Below, one piece after another: positions 1-6,866 of a stretch of 37,213 nt of DNA; within the stretch, counting starts at the first letter, position 1; every line of letters starts with the position of its first letter. The stretch spans positions 2,339,475-2,376,687 of the forward strand of contig NZ_GL892076.1 of assembly GCF_000213975.1 (NCBI RefSeq), read 5' to 3'. The position numbers and the translations under genes were made by a program. The notes beneath the pieces are model-generated. The model made no database searches, was not told the DNA's origin, and saw only the letters and a program-made list of their open reading frames with translations. The DNA is from Centipeda periodontii DSM 2778. Lineage in GTDB: Bacteria > Bacillota > Negativicutes > Selenomonadales > Selenomonadaceae.

Positions 1-153
1 GTTCAACGAAATAAACAGAAGTAATGCGTTTCCCGTAAGAAAGATCTTCGCATAAACCCGCAGTCTGCCCGCCGAAGAAGCGCAGTACATATAGAGCAAA
101 CTCCACAGAATGAAACAGAGCAGTGAAAATCCTGCCGTTTGTATCAGATCCAT
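1..153 (-). CDS. Partial membrane protein (cut by left edge)
   Basis: An open minus-strand frame starts with ATG at 153 and runs 51 codons to the window edge without a stop. A GGAGG site lies 7 nt upstream of the ATG. The visible part is very hydrophobic: residues 5-23 form one likely membrane helix (AGFSLLCFILWSLLYMYCA), a short basic loop follows (GRLRVYAK), and a second hydrophobic stretch starts near residue 37 (FLTGNALLLFIS). Its start overlaps the end of the upstream gene by 10 nt, so the two are probably translationally coupled. Family not recognised; the missing C-terminus prevents a functional call. Confidence 0.6.
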   Translation of the reverse strand, partial: MDLIQTAGFSLLCFILWSLLYMYCASSAGRLRVYAKIFLTGNALLLFISLN

Positions 154-317
154 CCCCTCGCCTCCTTTTCTAATACTGGCACACATTCCACAGGATTGCC
201 ATTGTAATAGCTTGCATCGGAATAGATCACGCTGTATACGTCGGCAGCCTCTGCTCTCAGCGGGAGCAAAAGCACCAATGAGGCAGCGCACGCGAGGAAT
301 GACTTGATATAAGGCAT
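144..317 (-). CDS. Small secreted protein (57 aa)
   Basis: Start chosen at the ATG at 317 because AAGGAGA sits just upstream; an ATG further upstream in frame has no such site. Residues 1-20 are a classical signal peptide: short basic start, hydrophobic core (FLACAASLVLLLPL) and a likely AEA|AD cleavage site near residue 20. The mature part is only about 37 residues, starts DVYSVIYSDASYY and has one Cys. It overlaps the next minus-strand gene by 10 nt, which suggests coupling. It may be a shortened member of a larger secreted family; function unknown. The coding call rests on the ribosome binding site, signal peptide and overlap. Confidence 0.6.
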   Translation of the reverse strand: MPYIKSFLACAASLVLLLPLRAEAADVYSVIYSDASYYNGNPVECVPVLEKEARGWI

Positions 318-385
318 ATTAGTCTCTCCTTTCCATGCTTTCCTCCCAGTATATACGAACGCAATCACAGAAAAATCCACTCTTT

Positions 386-418
386 TAACAAAAAGAGCCT
401 GCCGTCTCCGGCAGGCTC
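386..418 (-). terminator. Rho-independent terminator
   Basis: A perfect 10-bp G+C-rich stem (GAGCCTGCCG / CGGCAGGCTC, 395-404 with 409-418) with a TCTC loop is followed on the minus strand by TTTTTGTT. It sits right after the stop of the gene ending at 446 and ends that transcript. Confidence 0.85.
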
Positions 419-445
419 ATGAGCTTAGCGTGGATATTCCATATT

Positions 446-928
446 TTAGGGTGTCCATGATTGCCTACTGCGTGGTGTATGGACATTTTTTTCAGCCATC
501 CATACATCCATGACTTCGACGAATTTCCGAATGTCGGCTTCGTGCAGCGGATAATAACTGCGCACAATTTTTTCCATGGGTACGGATTCAAGTATGGTCT
601 CGAATGGGATGTTTTTCATCCATTGATAGTAGGCAAGCGCCCATCCTGCCCAATATTCAGGAGATTTTTCTGCATAGAGCGCAGGAGGTTGAGGAGGCTG
701 CTCAATATTTAGTTCCCAAAGGCAGTCCCACAGGAGCTCGCAGCCGGTTCGCCCCGCAACGTAGCGCGGGTTTCCCTTGCCGAATTGATCCGCAACACCG
801 GAATCCATAAAGTAGGCCGCTGTCTCCTCGATGGGGATATGGCAGGTATTAACGGCATAGTCAAACATATTGCCTAGATTCTCCTGAGCGTCGACGATAT
901 AGAGATCTGAGTAGGCTCTTGTCGGCAT
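446..928 (-). CDS. Conserved hypothetical protein (160 aa), downstream of a Fic gene
   Basis: Start ATG at 928, preceded by GGGAGGGGATAAAGG. The soluble protein has an N-terminal motif Y-S-D-x-Y-x-x-D-A, then AVADQFGKGNP-like and EYWAGWALAYYQW segments. I remember this general sequence pattern from Firmicutes proteins that often sit beside toxin-antitoxin-like genes and often carry an extra C-terminal helix-turn-helix; none is visible here, the protein ending soon after a Lys/Arg-rich tail. That recollection is not a database match. It lies 63 nt downstream of the Fic frame on the same strand, with its own terminator after it, so the two may form one transcript. Function unknown; an antitoxin or partner role is inference. 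Confidence 0.65.
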   Translation of the reverse strand: MPTRAYSDLYIVDAQENLGNMFDYAVNTCHIPIEETAAYFMDSGVADQFGKGNPRYVAGRTGCELLWDCLWELNIEQPPQPPALYAEKSPEYWAGWALAYYQWMKNIPFETILESVPMEKIVRSYYPLHEADIRKFVEVMDVWMAEKNVHTPRSRQSWTP

Positions 929-991
929 CCTTTATCCCCTCCCGAATAATGTGCTTGATGTGTTGGATATAACATACGTTTTTCACATATT

Positions 992-1758
992 TTAACGTCG
1001 ATGGACATGCCGCAGGAAGCGCGGATGATCCCATGTTTTGACCAGTGCCTCCTTCAAAAAGAGTTTGAACGGCGCAAGTTCTTCTTGCGTATCAAAGGCT
1101 TCCAACGACTGATAATAGAGGTTTTATCCTCCTCATGAATCACGATCGGCGGATGGTTGTGCTGCAACAGGAAGTAGTTCATGGCAAGCCGTCCCGTGCG
1201 CCCATTCCCATCTGAGAATGGATGTATATTCTCGAATTTCGCATGGAAATATGCAGCGGCCGTGAAGATATGGTCGTTCGTTCGGAGCGCAACCTGTCGA
1301 ATTTCCTCAAGTAAGGCAACAAGTTCCCTCTCCACATCCTCCGGCGGGCTTCCGACCTCATACCGACCAGTGACATAATCATGTTTCTTGAATGCGCCCG
1401 TCCGCTCACCAACCTGCCAGCTGCGCGTATCATAGGTGTTTTTCGTCAGCTCATAATGGAGCTGCAGGATAAACTCCTGTGTCAGCGATTCTTGGCGGTC
1501 GAAGGCATCCAAAACAAAATTGCTGGCGTCTTTTGCGTTGCGTATTTCAAAGATCGTTCGGACATCGCCCGTGAAGTTTGTCACGCCGTCGCGGTCGAAG
1601 ATTTCACGGGTGTCATTGTATGTGATATTCGGATTCTCTATTTTCCCAGAGTGATAGGCAAATTGAATCACATATCCATTGAGTGCCGCCTCTAGTTCGG
1701 CGGCATTTTGGATCTTCAAATTCTGCCATGCGGAAAGGATCTCGCTGTATTTGTCCAT
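992..1758 (-). pseudogene. Fic-domain protein (class II), frameshifted near the C-terminus
   Basis: Fic proteins usually transfer AMP from ATP to target proteins. The core motif HPFSDGNGRTGR is complete (His near residue 179). The N-terminal segment S37-G-K-I-E41-N matches the class II inhibitory helix motif (S/T)xxxE(G/N), so activity would be self-inhibited in the same polypeptide. The frame starts at the ATG at 1758 after GAGAGG. After residue 212 it shifts at an A-run (four T on the plus strand, 1122-1125). As it stands it ends at 1054 with a Lys/Arg-rich non-Fic tail (234 aa). With one more A it continues in a typical Fic C-terminus (LYYQSLEAFD..., ...TWDHPRFL) to a stop at 992, giving 255 aa. 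It may be a real inactivating mutation, a slippage-prone tract or a sequencing error. Confidence 0.85.
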
Positions 1759-1791
1759 GCATATACCTCTCAGCCTTTATCTTCTCATGAC

Positions 1792-1797
1792 ATTATA
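1792..1797 (-). promoter_or_regulatory. -10 element upstream of the Fic gene
   Basis: TATAAT on the minus strand, about 35 nt before the Fic start and only a few bases from the end of the IS30 remnant. No good -35 at 16-18 nt was found, so this is a weak call. Confidence 0.35.
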
Positions 1798-1802
1798 CCA
1801 CA

Positions 1803-2414
1803 TTATTTCCGAGAAAAGCGGCTTTTGACACCATCAAAAAGTGTGTCGATTTTCCTTTCCAGGTGAGGATTTTCCTGCACGTCGATGCTCGTTCCTTTGG
1901 GAATATATTGGCGGAGGATGCCGTTGTGACGCTCATTCTGAGGGCGTTCCCATGAGCGATAGGGGTGAGCGAAGTATACCTTCGTGCCAAGGCTCTCAAG
2001 CTGCGTAAACGTCTCGAACTCTGTCCCATTGTCAACAGTAATTGTCTTGAACACTTGGCTGAAACGTGCCTCTCCATATTCCGATTTCAAATGGGCGATG
2101 GCTTCTTCGATGCCGGCGCATGTGCGCCCCGAGATGCAGATTGCGATGTAGTCGTGCGTCACCTTTTCCACAGCGGTAAATACGGCTACACCGCTCCCTT
2201 TTCGTGATCCGACAACGGTGTCGGCTTCCCAGTGTCCGATTTCCGTGCCTTCGTCCACAATGGCAGGACGCTCTTCTATGCTGCGCCCTTTCAGGCGCCT
2301 ATTCTTGCGGTTTCGCTTGCGCTTGCACTTTCGTCCGAGTGCTTGCGGGACAGCGAACAGCGTCAGCGGAATCCTGCCCGCCCACAGCATATTGTAAAGC
2401 GTCTTGGTATTTGC
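1803..2414 (-). pseudogene. IS30-family transposase remnant
   Basis: The frame encodes the DDE catalytic part of an IS30-type transposase: GHWEADTVVG (first Asp), TVDNGTEFE (second Asp) and WERPQNERHNGILRQYIPKG (Glu region). An upstream basic segment (RKCKRKRNRKNRRLKGRSIEE) is also typical. The N-terminal DNA-binding part, about 130-150 residues in the family, is missing: the open frame begins abruptly after a TAA at 2415-2417. The C-terminus lacks the usual PRKxLGYxTP motif and ends in about 25 unrelated residues. Both ends are therefore lost, and I could not find terminal inverted repeats. An ATG at 2390 could start a 195-aa product, but it would not be an active transposase. Confidence 0.85.
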
Positions 2415-2444
2415 TTATTTTATTCCCTCGTGCTAAAATAAGCA
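2411..2444 (+). promoter_or_regulatory. Promoter with overlapping palindromic operator
   Basis: TTGCTT (2411-2416) and TAAAAT (2434-2439) are spaced 17 nt. A perfect 11-bp inverted repeat, TGCTTATTTTA (2412-2422) and TAAAATAAGCA (2434-2444) with an 11-nt centre, covers both hexamers. This is the layout of an autorepressed promoter. It reads toward the antitoxin-like gene at 2599. Confidence 0.6.
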
Positions 2445-2479
2445 TGAAGTCGATTGATGTCATTCATCAGCCAACAGAA

Positions 2480-2513
2480 AAGCCCCAACGGGAGTGATGA
2501 CCCGAAGGGGTTT
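2480..2513 (+). other. Leader hairpin before the 2599 gene
   Basis: AAGCCCC-AA-CGGG, an 8-nt loop, CCCG-AA-GGGGTTT: a two-part G+C-rich stem with a symmetric AA/AA internal loop, followed by TTTATTTA. It lies in the leader between the promoter at 2411 and the gene at 2599 and could be an attenuator or a decayed terminator. Confidence 0.5.
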
Positions 2514-2598
2514 ATTTATGCGCTGATGAGACGCCATCATGCCGGTGCCACATTGCGACTGGTTACTACCGCGCCAGCATCTCGAAGGAGTGAATGTC

Positions 2599-3015
2599 AT
2601 GGAGATATACACCTACAACGATTATTTGCGCGACCTCCTGAGGGGCGCGCCCTGCATCTTGGCGTATGATACGGCTGCGGATTATTTGGGGCTTTGGAGT
2701 GGAAGCACGAATCCGCATACGGCAAAAATCTATGTATGTAAGCCTCTGAATATCGAAGGGACAACGGAGTACCTGCTCCCCTCCTTTGATGTTGTGGAGC
2801 ACGAGAATCGTCTTGGGCTTCTCTGCACGACCATCAACCAGACGATCAATGATCTTCTGCGTGCGGATGGAGATAATCAGGTCATACAGGAAAGTTTGGC
2901 GACCATTTATTACAAGAATGGAGAGTCCTTCGATTCGCTTCGTATCGACGGCGATCTGCTTCCTGCGTTCGAGCATTATAAGGATTGGGCGATTGAATAT
3001 TATGATGAAACATGA
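2599..3015 (+). CDS. Putative antitoxin-like / regulatory protein (138 aa)
   Basis: Start set at the ATG at 2599 because GAAGGAG lies 8 nt upstream; an ATG 60 nt earlier in the same frame has no such site. The protein is soluble and acidic, with segments IYTYNDYLRDLL, ASYLGLWSG-like (AADYLGLWSG), a beta-rich middle, LCTTINQTINDLL and a C-terminal FEHYKDWAIEYYDE. The pattern of an N-terminal element followed by the 'YLGLxxG' and 'INQTINDLL' blocks recalls AbiEi-type or similar antitoxins, but I cannot name the family with confidence. Context supports a regulator: an inverted repeat overlaps its promoter and it sits among toxin-like genes. No full toxin follows on the same strand, only a possible 39-codon frame. 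Confidence 0.6.
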   Translation: MEIYTYNDYLRDLLRGAPCILAYDTAADYLGLWSGSTNPHTAKIYVCKPLNIEGTTEYLLPSFDVVEHENRLGLLCTTINQTINDLLRADGDNQVIQESLATIYYKNGESFDSLRIDGDLLPAFEHYKDWAIEYYDET

Positions 3016-3021
3016 ACAACA

Positions 3022-3141
3022 ATGAACGACAGAGAGAAAAGGGACACCCGCCTCCAGCTGCGTCTTTGCAAAGAGCGCATCCGCGTCGCGCCATCCCTTT
3101 TGATCGGTCTGGCGCAGACGGGAACACTCTCGGAACACTAA
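3022..3141 (+). CDS. Possible 39-aa ORF or gene remnant
   Basis: ATG at 3022, 7 nt after the preceding stop, followed by 39 codons to TAA at 3139-3141. The peptide is strongly basic in its first half (DREKRDTRLQLRLCKERIR) and less so afterwards. There is no clear ribosome binding site, so translation would rely on coupling. It may be the leftover start of a lost partner gene. Not recognised. Confidence 0.25.
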   Translation: MNDREKRDTRLQLRLCKERIRVAPSLLIGLAQTGTLSEH

Positions 3142-3204
3142 TTGTGCAGATAGTAACACATTCACAAATTTTTTCAAGTATCAACGATATGTCGGCTCTT
3201 TACC

Positions 3205-3426
3205 TCAACCATCCAGCAGCCCTCCAAAATATGTCAGCATTTCTTCACGCGTGCTTGCCGAAATATCTCCTTCCTTCATGGCATATTTCGTTTCGGAAAA
3301 GAGATGGCTCAGCTCAGAAATCATGAAGGGACGATTCTTCTCCTCATACGCCCGATAAAACGCTGTCATATATTCACAAAGCACCTCTTCATAGTCCGCC
3401 GGATTGTACTTATACTGCGTCTCCAT
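3205..3426 (-). CDS. Small protein B flanking HipA-like kinase (73 aa)
   Basis: Start chosen at the ATG at 3426: GGAGG lies 8 nt upstream, and the same arrangement precedes the paralogous gene at 4592. The protein begins METQYKYNPADY and shares with the 4368-4592 product the pattern QYKYNPxDY, LCExM, FY, TKxAMKE, and a closing aromatic segment. It is predicted soluble and helical, without a visible DNA-binding motif. It follows the kinase gene with a 28-nt gap and is last in a three-gene minus-strand unit (small A, kinase, small B). A role as partner or inhibitor of the kinase is inference. Its family is not recognised. Confidence 0.7.
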   Translation of the reverse strand: METQYKYNPADYEEVLCEYMTAFYRAYEEKNRPFMISELSHLFSETKYAMKEGDISASTREEMLTYFGGLLDG

Positions 3427-3454
3427 CCTCATCGCCTCCGATCCGGATTCATAC

Positions 3455-4375
3455 TTATTTTTCCGCTCCGTGTGCGGTCGTTTGTTCTTTTTCGTTGCAC
3501 TTCTTGAGCGCAGGTAGGAGAATCTGATCCCGACGCAGCGCAAGAGACTTTTTCATGTACTCTTTGGAGATGTCCGAAAGCCCTTCCGTACCGTCGATGA
3601 ACGCATCAATGCGTGCGGATGCCGCCTTGATGCGCGGCACGATGCGCTGAATCGCACGGTGCAGGTCTTTGGGCGGGTTCTTGAAAATCTCGTGATAAAG
3701 AATCCGTTTCCCGTTCATTCGATATACTGAGTTCAGATTGTACTCTTCCTGCTTCAACACATTTTCATCTTCCAGCAGTTGTACCTTTTTCTCATCCGAT
3801 TTCAAAGGAGAGAGGGATGAGCCGCAGTCATAGACAGGAGCAGGTGAGAATTTTCCGTCCGGCGTCTCGATCAGTCCCCAGTTATCCAAATGACGATCAC
3901 CGTTTCCGATGAACGCATCGACAACGAACATATCCCAAAAATAGTTTTTGATTTTCTCTTTATCCTGAAGCAGGGGGGAATGTTCGAGCACATCCATCAC
4001 ATCCTCGACCGTTGTTGTTCTGCGGGTGTTGCTGTCTGTGTCATTGAGAAGAAATCTGCTGAACTCAATCAAGTTCCCTTCGCCATTTTGACAGAAGAGT
4101 TCACAGGCAACAACAATTTTTTCCTTCTTGTTCATGGGATCTATACACGTTGCAAGAAATGTCTCCTGCGCCGGGATTCCGAGACAACGAAAAATATTGC
4201 AGCCGATATGTTCCGAAAATTGATTGTTGATGTAGCTGAGCGTCGTCCTTTTGGTGGAACGGACAGGGTCGGGGAACTTCACCATATAGGTTTTCCCCTC
4301 ATAAATCAAGGTGCGTTTTTTCTCCGAACCGCCAAAACGATTGCTGCGCCACGTCTCATTGGTGAGGTCAAGCAT
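3455..4375 (-). CDS. HipA-like / CtkA-type Ser/Thr kinase (306 aa)
   Basis: HipA-fold kinases phosphorylate proteins on Ser/Thr (HipA itself targets glutamyl-tRNA synthetase). Visible motifs: a Gly-containing loop NRFGGSEKKR (12-21), an ATP-binding lysine in YMVKFPDP (about K33), the catalytic GNGDRHLDNWG (D160, N165) and the metal-binding VYDCGSSLSP (D183). At 306 aa it is much shorter than E. coli HipA (about 440 aa) and lacks its N-terminal domain, so it is closer to the short CtkA/HipT-like forms. The start at 4375 overlaps the stop of the upstream small gene by 8 nt (coupled translation). No HipB-like helix-turn-helix gene is adjacent. Target and toxicity are unknown. Confidence 0.85.
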   Translation of the reverse strand: MLDLTNETWRSNRFGGSEKKRTLIYEGKTYMVKFPDPVRSTKRTTLSYINNQFSEHIGCNIFRCLGIPAQETFLATCIDPMNKKEKIVVACELFCQNGEGNLIEFSRFLLNDTDSNTRRTTTVEDVMDVLEHSPLLQDKEKIKNYFWDMFVVDAFIGNGDRHLDNWGLIETPDGKFSPAPVYDCGSSLSPLKSDEKKVQLLEDENVLKQEEYNLNSVYRMNGKRILYHEIFKNPPKDLHRAIQRIVPRIKAASARIDAFIDGTEGLSDISKEYMKKSLALRRDQILLPALKKCNEKEQTTAHGAEK

Positions 4376-4592
4376 CCGGTATCAACTCCTCATAATAGGC
4401 AATGATGTCGTCCCGCTCCGCAGGAGAGAGAAAATGCTCCTTCATCGCCTGTTTCGTATCAAAATAAATTCGCTCCCAGATACCCGATAGGCGAAGCGCA
4501 TTTCCTTCGGGAAGAGCCGCATAAAAATCCATCATACTCTCACAAAGATAGTCCACATAGTCCGTGGGATTGTATTTATACTGCTGTGCCAT
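4368..4592 (-). CDS. Small protein A flanking HipA-like kinase (74 aa)
   Basis: Three ATGs follow GAGAGGAGG in a row; the third (4592) is chosen because it gives the same 8-nt spacing and the same N-terminus (M-x-x-QYKYNP) as the paralogue at 3426. Even the DNA around the start is alike in both genes (GGAGGCGATGAKGATG, then CAGTATAARTACAATCC), so the pair arose by duplication. The protein is acidic, soluble and rich in aromatic residues. It is first in the unit and overlaps the kinase gene by 8 nt. A partner or antitoxin role toward the kinase is inferred from position only. Confidence 0.75.
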   Translation of the reverse strand: MAQQYKYNPTDYVDYLCESMMDFYAALPEGNALRLSGIWERIYFDTKQAMKEHFLSPAERDDIIAYYEELIPDA

Positions 4593-4612
4593 CATCATCG
4601 CCTCCTCTCCCA

Positions 4613-4618
4613 ATTATA
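4613..4618 (-). promoter_or_regulatory. -10 element of the HipA-like unit
   Basis: TATAAT on the minus strand about 21 nt before the small protein A start. No good -35 match is visible, so an activator or a weak promoter is possible. Confidence 0.4.
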
Positions 4619-4653
4619 CCGCGAACTTGAATTTACTTACGAACTGGTTGATT

Positions 4654-5295
4654 TTATGGCTCTACCCCCACCCCCATCGTCTGCTTCGACAAGTCAAAAC
4701 CGAACTGCATTGGATCGGCAGGATCCCAGATGCGCGTCTCCTCATTGTAGCGAACGGGCACATAGAACGTCACCGTTCCGATCGGCTCAAGTGCGCGGAA
4801 CACCTCTGCCGTCGCCTCCACCGCAGTCCTCCTCAGTTCCTCGGGTGTGCCGTCCAGCTTCATCCGTGCACGCAGGAGGGAAGACGCCTTCTCGCGCGCC
4901 GCCATCATATTGAACCGTGTCACCGTCACCTCGACCGTCGCCAGTCCTTTGCCCTGCTCCGAGACCGCCGTCTCCACCGTTGCCGTGCGCAGAGATTCGA
5001 GATACGCATCGCCGATCTCGGCCGCCTCCTCAGGCGAGAGTATCGCTCCGGATGTCTGGAGTGCGTTGGTGAACGCCGCCCTCATATTGAACGCATCCGT
5101 CGGTGCGCCATAGGACTTCAATCGCTTCTGCGCCTCCTCATCCTGCCGCACAAACGCATCGCAGTAGAGCTTGATGCTCTCCGCCGCATCCGCACGCTCC
5201 ATGCGCCCAATCGTGCCGGCATAGAGCGCCACCAGACTTGCAATGACAAAAATCCCGATGAATATCACGGGGAATCGAATCTTTGATGAAATCAC
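4654..5295 (-). CDS. Membrane-anchored extracytoplasmic protein (213 aa)
   Basis: The start is the GTG at 5295, with GGAGGAG 12 nt upstream (rather far) and a TATAAT just before that. Residues 8-30 (FPVIFIGIFVIASLVALYAGTIG) are one membrane helix or uncleaved signal. The rest is outside the membrane and highly charged, including an SIKLYCDAFVRQDEEAQKRL helix, a central AEIGDAYLESLR part and a C-terminal beta-rich TVTFYVPVRYNEETRIWDP. This architecture resembles DUF5105-like proteins with a duplicated helix/strand unit, but there is no lipobox Cys. Single gene; function unknown. Confidence 0.65.
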   Translation of the reverse strand: MISSKIRFPVIFIGIFVIASLVALYAGTIGRMERADAAESIKLYCDAFVRQDEEAQKRLKSYGAPTDAFNMRAAFTNALQTSGAILSPEEAAEIGDAYLESLRTATVETAVSEQGKGLATVEVTVTRFNMMAAREKASSLLRARMKLDGTPEELRRTAVEATAEVFRALEPIGTVTFYVPVRYNEETRIWDPADPMQFGFDLSKQTMGVGVEP

Positions 5296-5328
5296 CTGTT
5301 TATCACTCCTCCATTATATTCTATCGCA

Positions 5329-5364
5329 CAAAGCTCCACGCTTTATTAGCGCGGAGCTTTATTT
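5329..5364. terminator. Stem-loop terminator after the MBL gene
   Basis: AAAGCTCCACGC and GCGCGGAGCTTT pair with one mismatch around a TTTATTA loop. It is 7 nt past the stop of the hydrolase gene. The U-rich side (TTTATTTTGTG) is better on the plus strand, so minus-strand termination may be weak. Confidence 0.6.
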
Positions 5365-5370
5365 TGTGTT

Positions 5371-6501
5371 TTACGCCCGTCCCTCCCACCAGTGCGGGAA
5401 GTCGGCGGGATGCTCGATGTCCACCATCTCACCGATGAGCGGCGTAACCATTTGGTAAGAGCGCCCCGCACTCTCCCTCAGGAGATCGGCATAGGGCGCC
5501 TGCCATGTGTGCAGAGCGAGTGCGAATTTCCCGCCGTGCGCGGGGAGCAGGATGCGTGCACCGACATCCTCCGCCGCCTGCGCCGTTTCATTCGGCAGCA
5601 TATGGATTGCATGCCACTGCATATTGTACTGCCCGTTCTCCATCATCGCGAGATCAAAGCCGTCAAAGCGCCGCCCGATGTCCTTGAAGTGCTTCCCATA
5701 GCCGCCGTCCCCGCTGATGTAGACGCGGCGATGCGGCGCGACGATGGCAAAGCCGCACCACTCGGTGTTGTTGCGTGTGAGGAAGCGCCCCGAGAAGTGC
5801 TGCGACGGCAGGACGTGGATGTGAAAATCATCGGCGAGTGCGATGTCCGTATCCCAGTCCTCCTCATGCAGGTGTGCAAGGTCGAATCCCCATTGCTCAA
5901 AGAACTCACCGACACCGAGCGGACAGATGATCTCCTTCACTTTCGGTTTCAGTGCCATCACGGTCGCATAGTCGAGATGGTCCCAGTGATCGTGCGTCAT
6001 GAGCAGCACATCCAGCTCCGGAATATCCTCCGCCGTATAGACGTTGCTCCCGTGAAATGCGCGGTTGATGAAAAAAATCGGCGAGCCGTAGTCGGAGAAT
6101 ACGGGATCGACAATCATACGCCGCCCGCCGACCTGTAAATAGAACGTCGAATGCCCCATCCAGATCGCGACATCCTGCTCACGCGGGATGGCATGAAGAT
6201 CGGTCTTGCGGCTCGGAATCAGTTCCTTCGGCACACGCCCGTCATCTCCGCCAAAGAGGACGCGATAGAGTGTCTCGAGTCGATTTGGCTTCTCCTCATC
6301 GGGCAGATCGTCCATCATCACCTCGATCGGCTCAAGGCAGACGAACTGGCCGTTTACGTAGTGCGGCGATGCCTGAATCCGTTTCAGGCGTTCCCCCGAT
6401 GGTGCTCGTCCGAATTTCTCCTGCCGCACAAAGAGTCCCGCGCCGCCCACGAGCACTCCAAGCCCCGCCAGCGCGCCAAAAATGAAATTCCGTCGTTTCA
6501 T
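5371..6501 (-). CDS. Metallo-beta-lactamase-fold hydrolase, exported (376 aa)
   Basis: Belongs to the UlaG/NAPE-PLD-like branch of metal-dependent hydrolases. The sequence shows GHSTF, then the metal motif THDHWDHLD (HxHxDH type), a later His in SQHFSGR, SGDGGYGKHF (bridging Asp) and a final PAHGGKF. The N-terminus MKRRNFIFGALAGLGVLVGG has a twin arginine followed by a hydrophobic stretch, so Tat export or membrane anchoring is likely. The gene stands alone, with a terminator-like stem after it. Substrate unknown: members of this branch act on lactones, phosphodiesters or phospholipids, and nothing here decides between them. Confidence 0.85.
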   Translation of the reverse strand: MKRRNFIFGALAGLGVLVGGAGLFVRQEKFGRAPSGERLKRIQASPHYVNGQFVCLEPIEVMMDDLPDEEKPNRLETLYRVLFGGDDGRVPKELIPSRKTDLHAIPREQDVAIWMGHSTFYLQVGGRRMIVDPVFSDYGSPIFFINRAFHGSNVYTAEDIPELDVLLMTHDHWDHLDYATVMALKPKVKEIICPLGVGEFFEQWGFDLAHLHEEDWDTDIALADDFHIHVLPSQHFSGRFLTRNNTEWCGFAIVAPHRRVYISGDGGYGKHFKDIGRRFDGFDLAMMENGQYNMQWHAIHMLPNETAQAAEDVGARILLPAHGGKFALALHTWQAPYADLLRESAGRSYQMVTPLIGEMVDIEHPADFPHWWEGRA

Positions 6502-6566
6502 AAAGTCCCCACCATAAAATCAGCATTGCTATTGGAGTATCATTGTATCATAAATTCCTTTGCATT

Positions 6567-6605
6567 CAAGTATTGAGTGAACCTCAGGCTCTTTGTCAAT
6601 ACTTG
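6567..6605. repeat. Inverted repeat upstream of the MBL gene
   Basis: CAAGTATTG (6567-6575) and CAATACTTG (6597-6605) form a perfect 9-bp inverted repeat with a 21-nt centre. It lies 66 nt upstream of the hydrolase start. The rest of 6502-6660 shows no gene. Confidence 0.5.
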
Positions 6606-6660
6606 GGGAGAAAAATAATGGGGATTTTAAGGAACCTCTTCTCCTCCTTCTGCTGGGGAT

Positions 6661-6822
6661 AAAGGAACCACTGATAAAACAGACCCTCAGATTGGCGCAG
6701 ATTTTTTGTCCGATTGAGGAGGCAAACCGGACGCATAGCCAAAGCTATGTGGAGGATTTGCAGGCGTTGTGCGGACAAAAAAGATGCGCTAAGATGGCGG
6801 TGCTGAATTTATCAGTGCTTCC
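6661..6822 (+). repeat. MITE-like dispersed repeat, full copy 1
   Basis: Begins AAAGGAACCACTGATAAAA and ends TTTATCAGTGCTTCCT, so the ends are imperfect inverted repeats. Inside it shares long blocks with the copy at 8896-9056 read on the opposite strand: GATTGGCG-AGATTTTTT-GTCCGATTGA, GAGGCAAACCGGACGCA, TGGAGGAT and the GGTGCTGAAT end. It has no credible coding frame. Confidence 0.75.
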
Positions 6823-6841
6823 TCAGTTCATTCACCGACAG

Positions 6842-6866
6842 GAGCCGTTTAATTGACGGCTCTTTT
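6842..6866 (+). terminator. Stem-loop with U-run
   Basis: GAGCCGT (6842-6848) and ACGGCTC (6856-6862) enclose TTAATTG and are followed by TTTTAT on the plus strand. It abuts the broken end of the zeta-toxin remnant and may derive from a terminator brought in by the rearrangement. Confidence 0.55.

Noticed and set aside
3455-4375. Naming the kinase locus HipBA or HipBST
   Set aside because: No HipB-type helix-turn-helix and no HipS-like N-terminal subdomain is visible; the small neighbours are a different family.
6593-6856. Short frames inside the dispersed repeat copy at 6661-6822
   Set aside because: The element is noncoding by comparison: the frames are not kept between copies.
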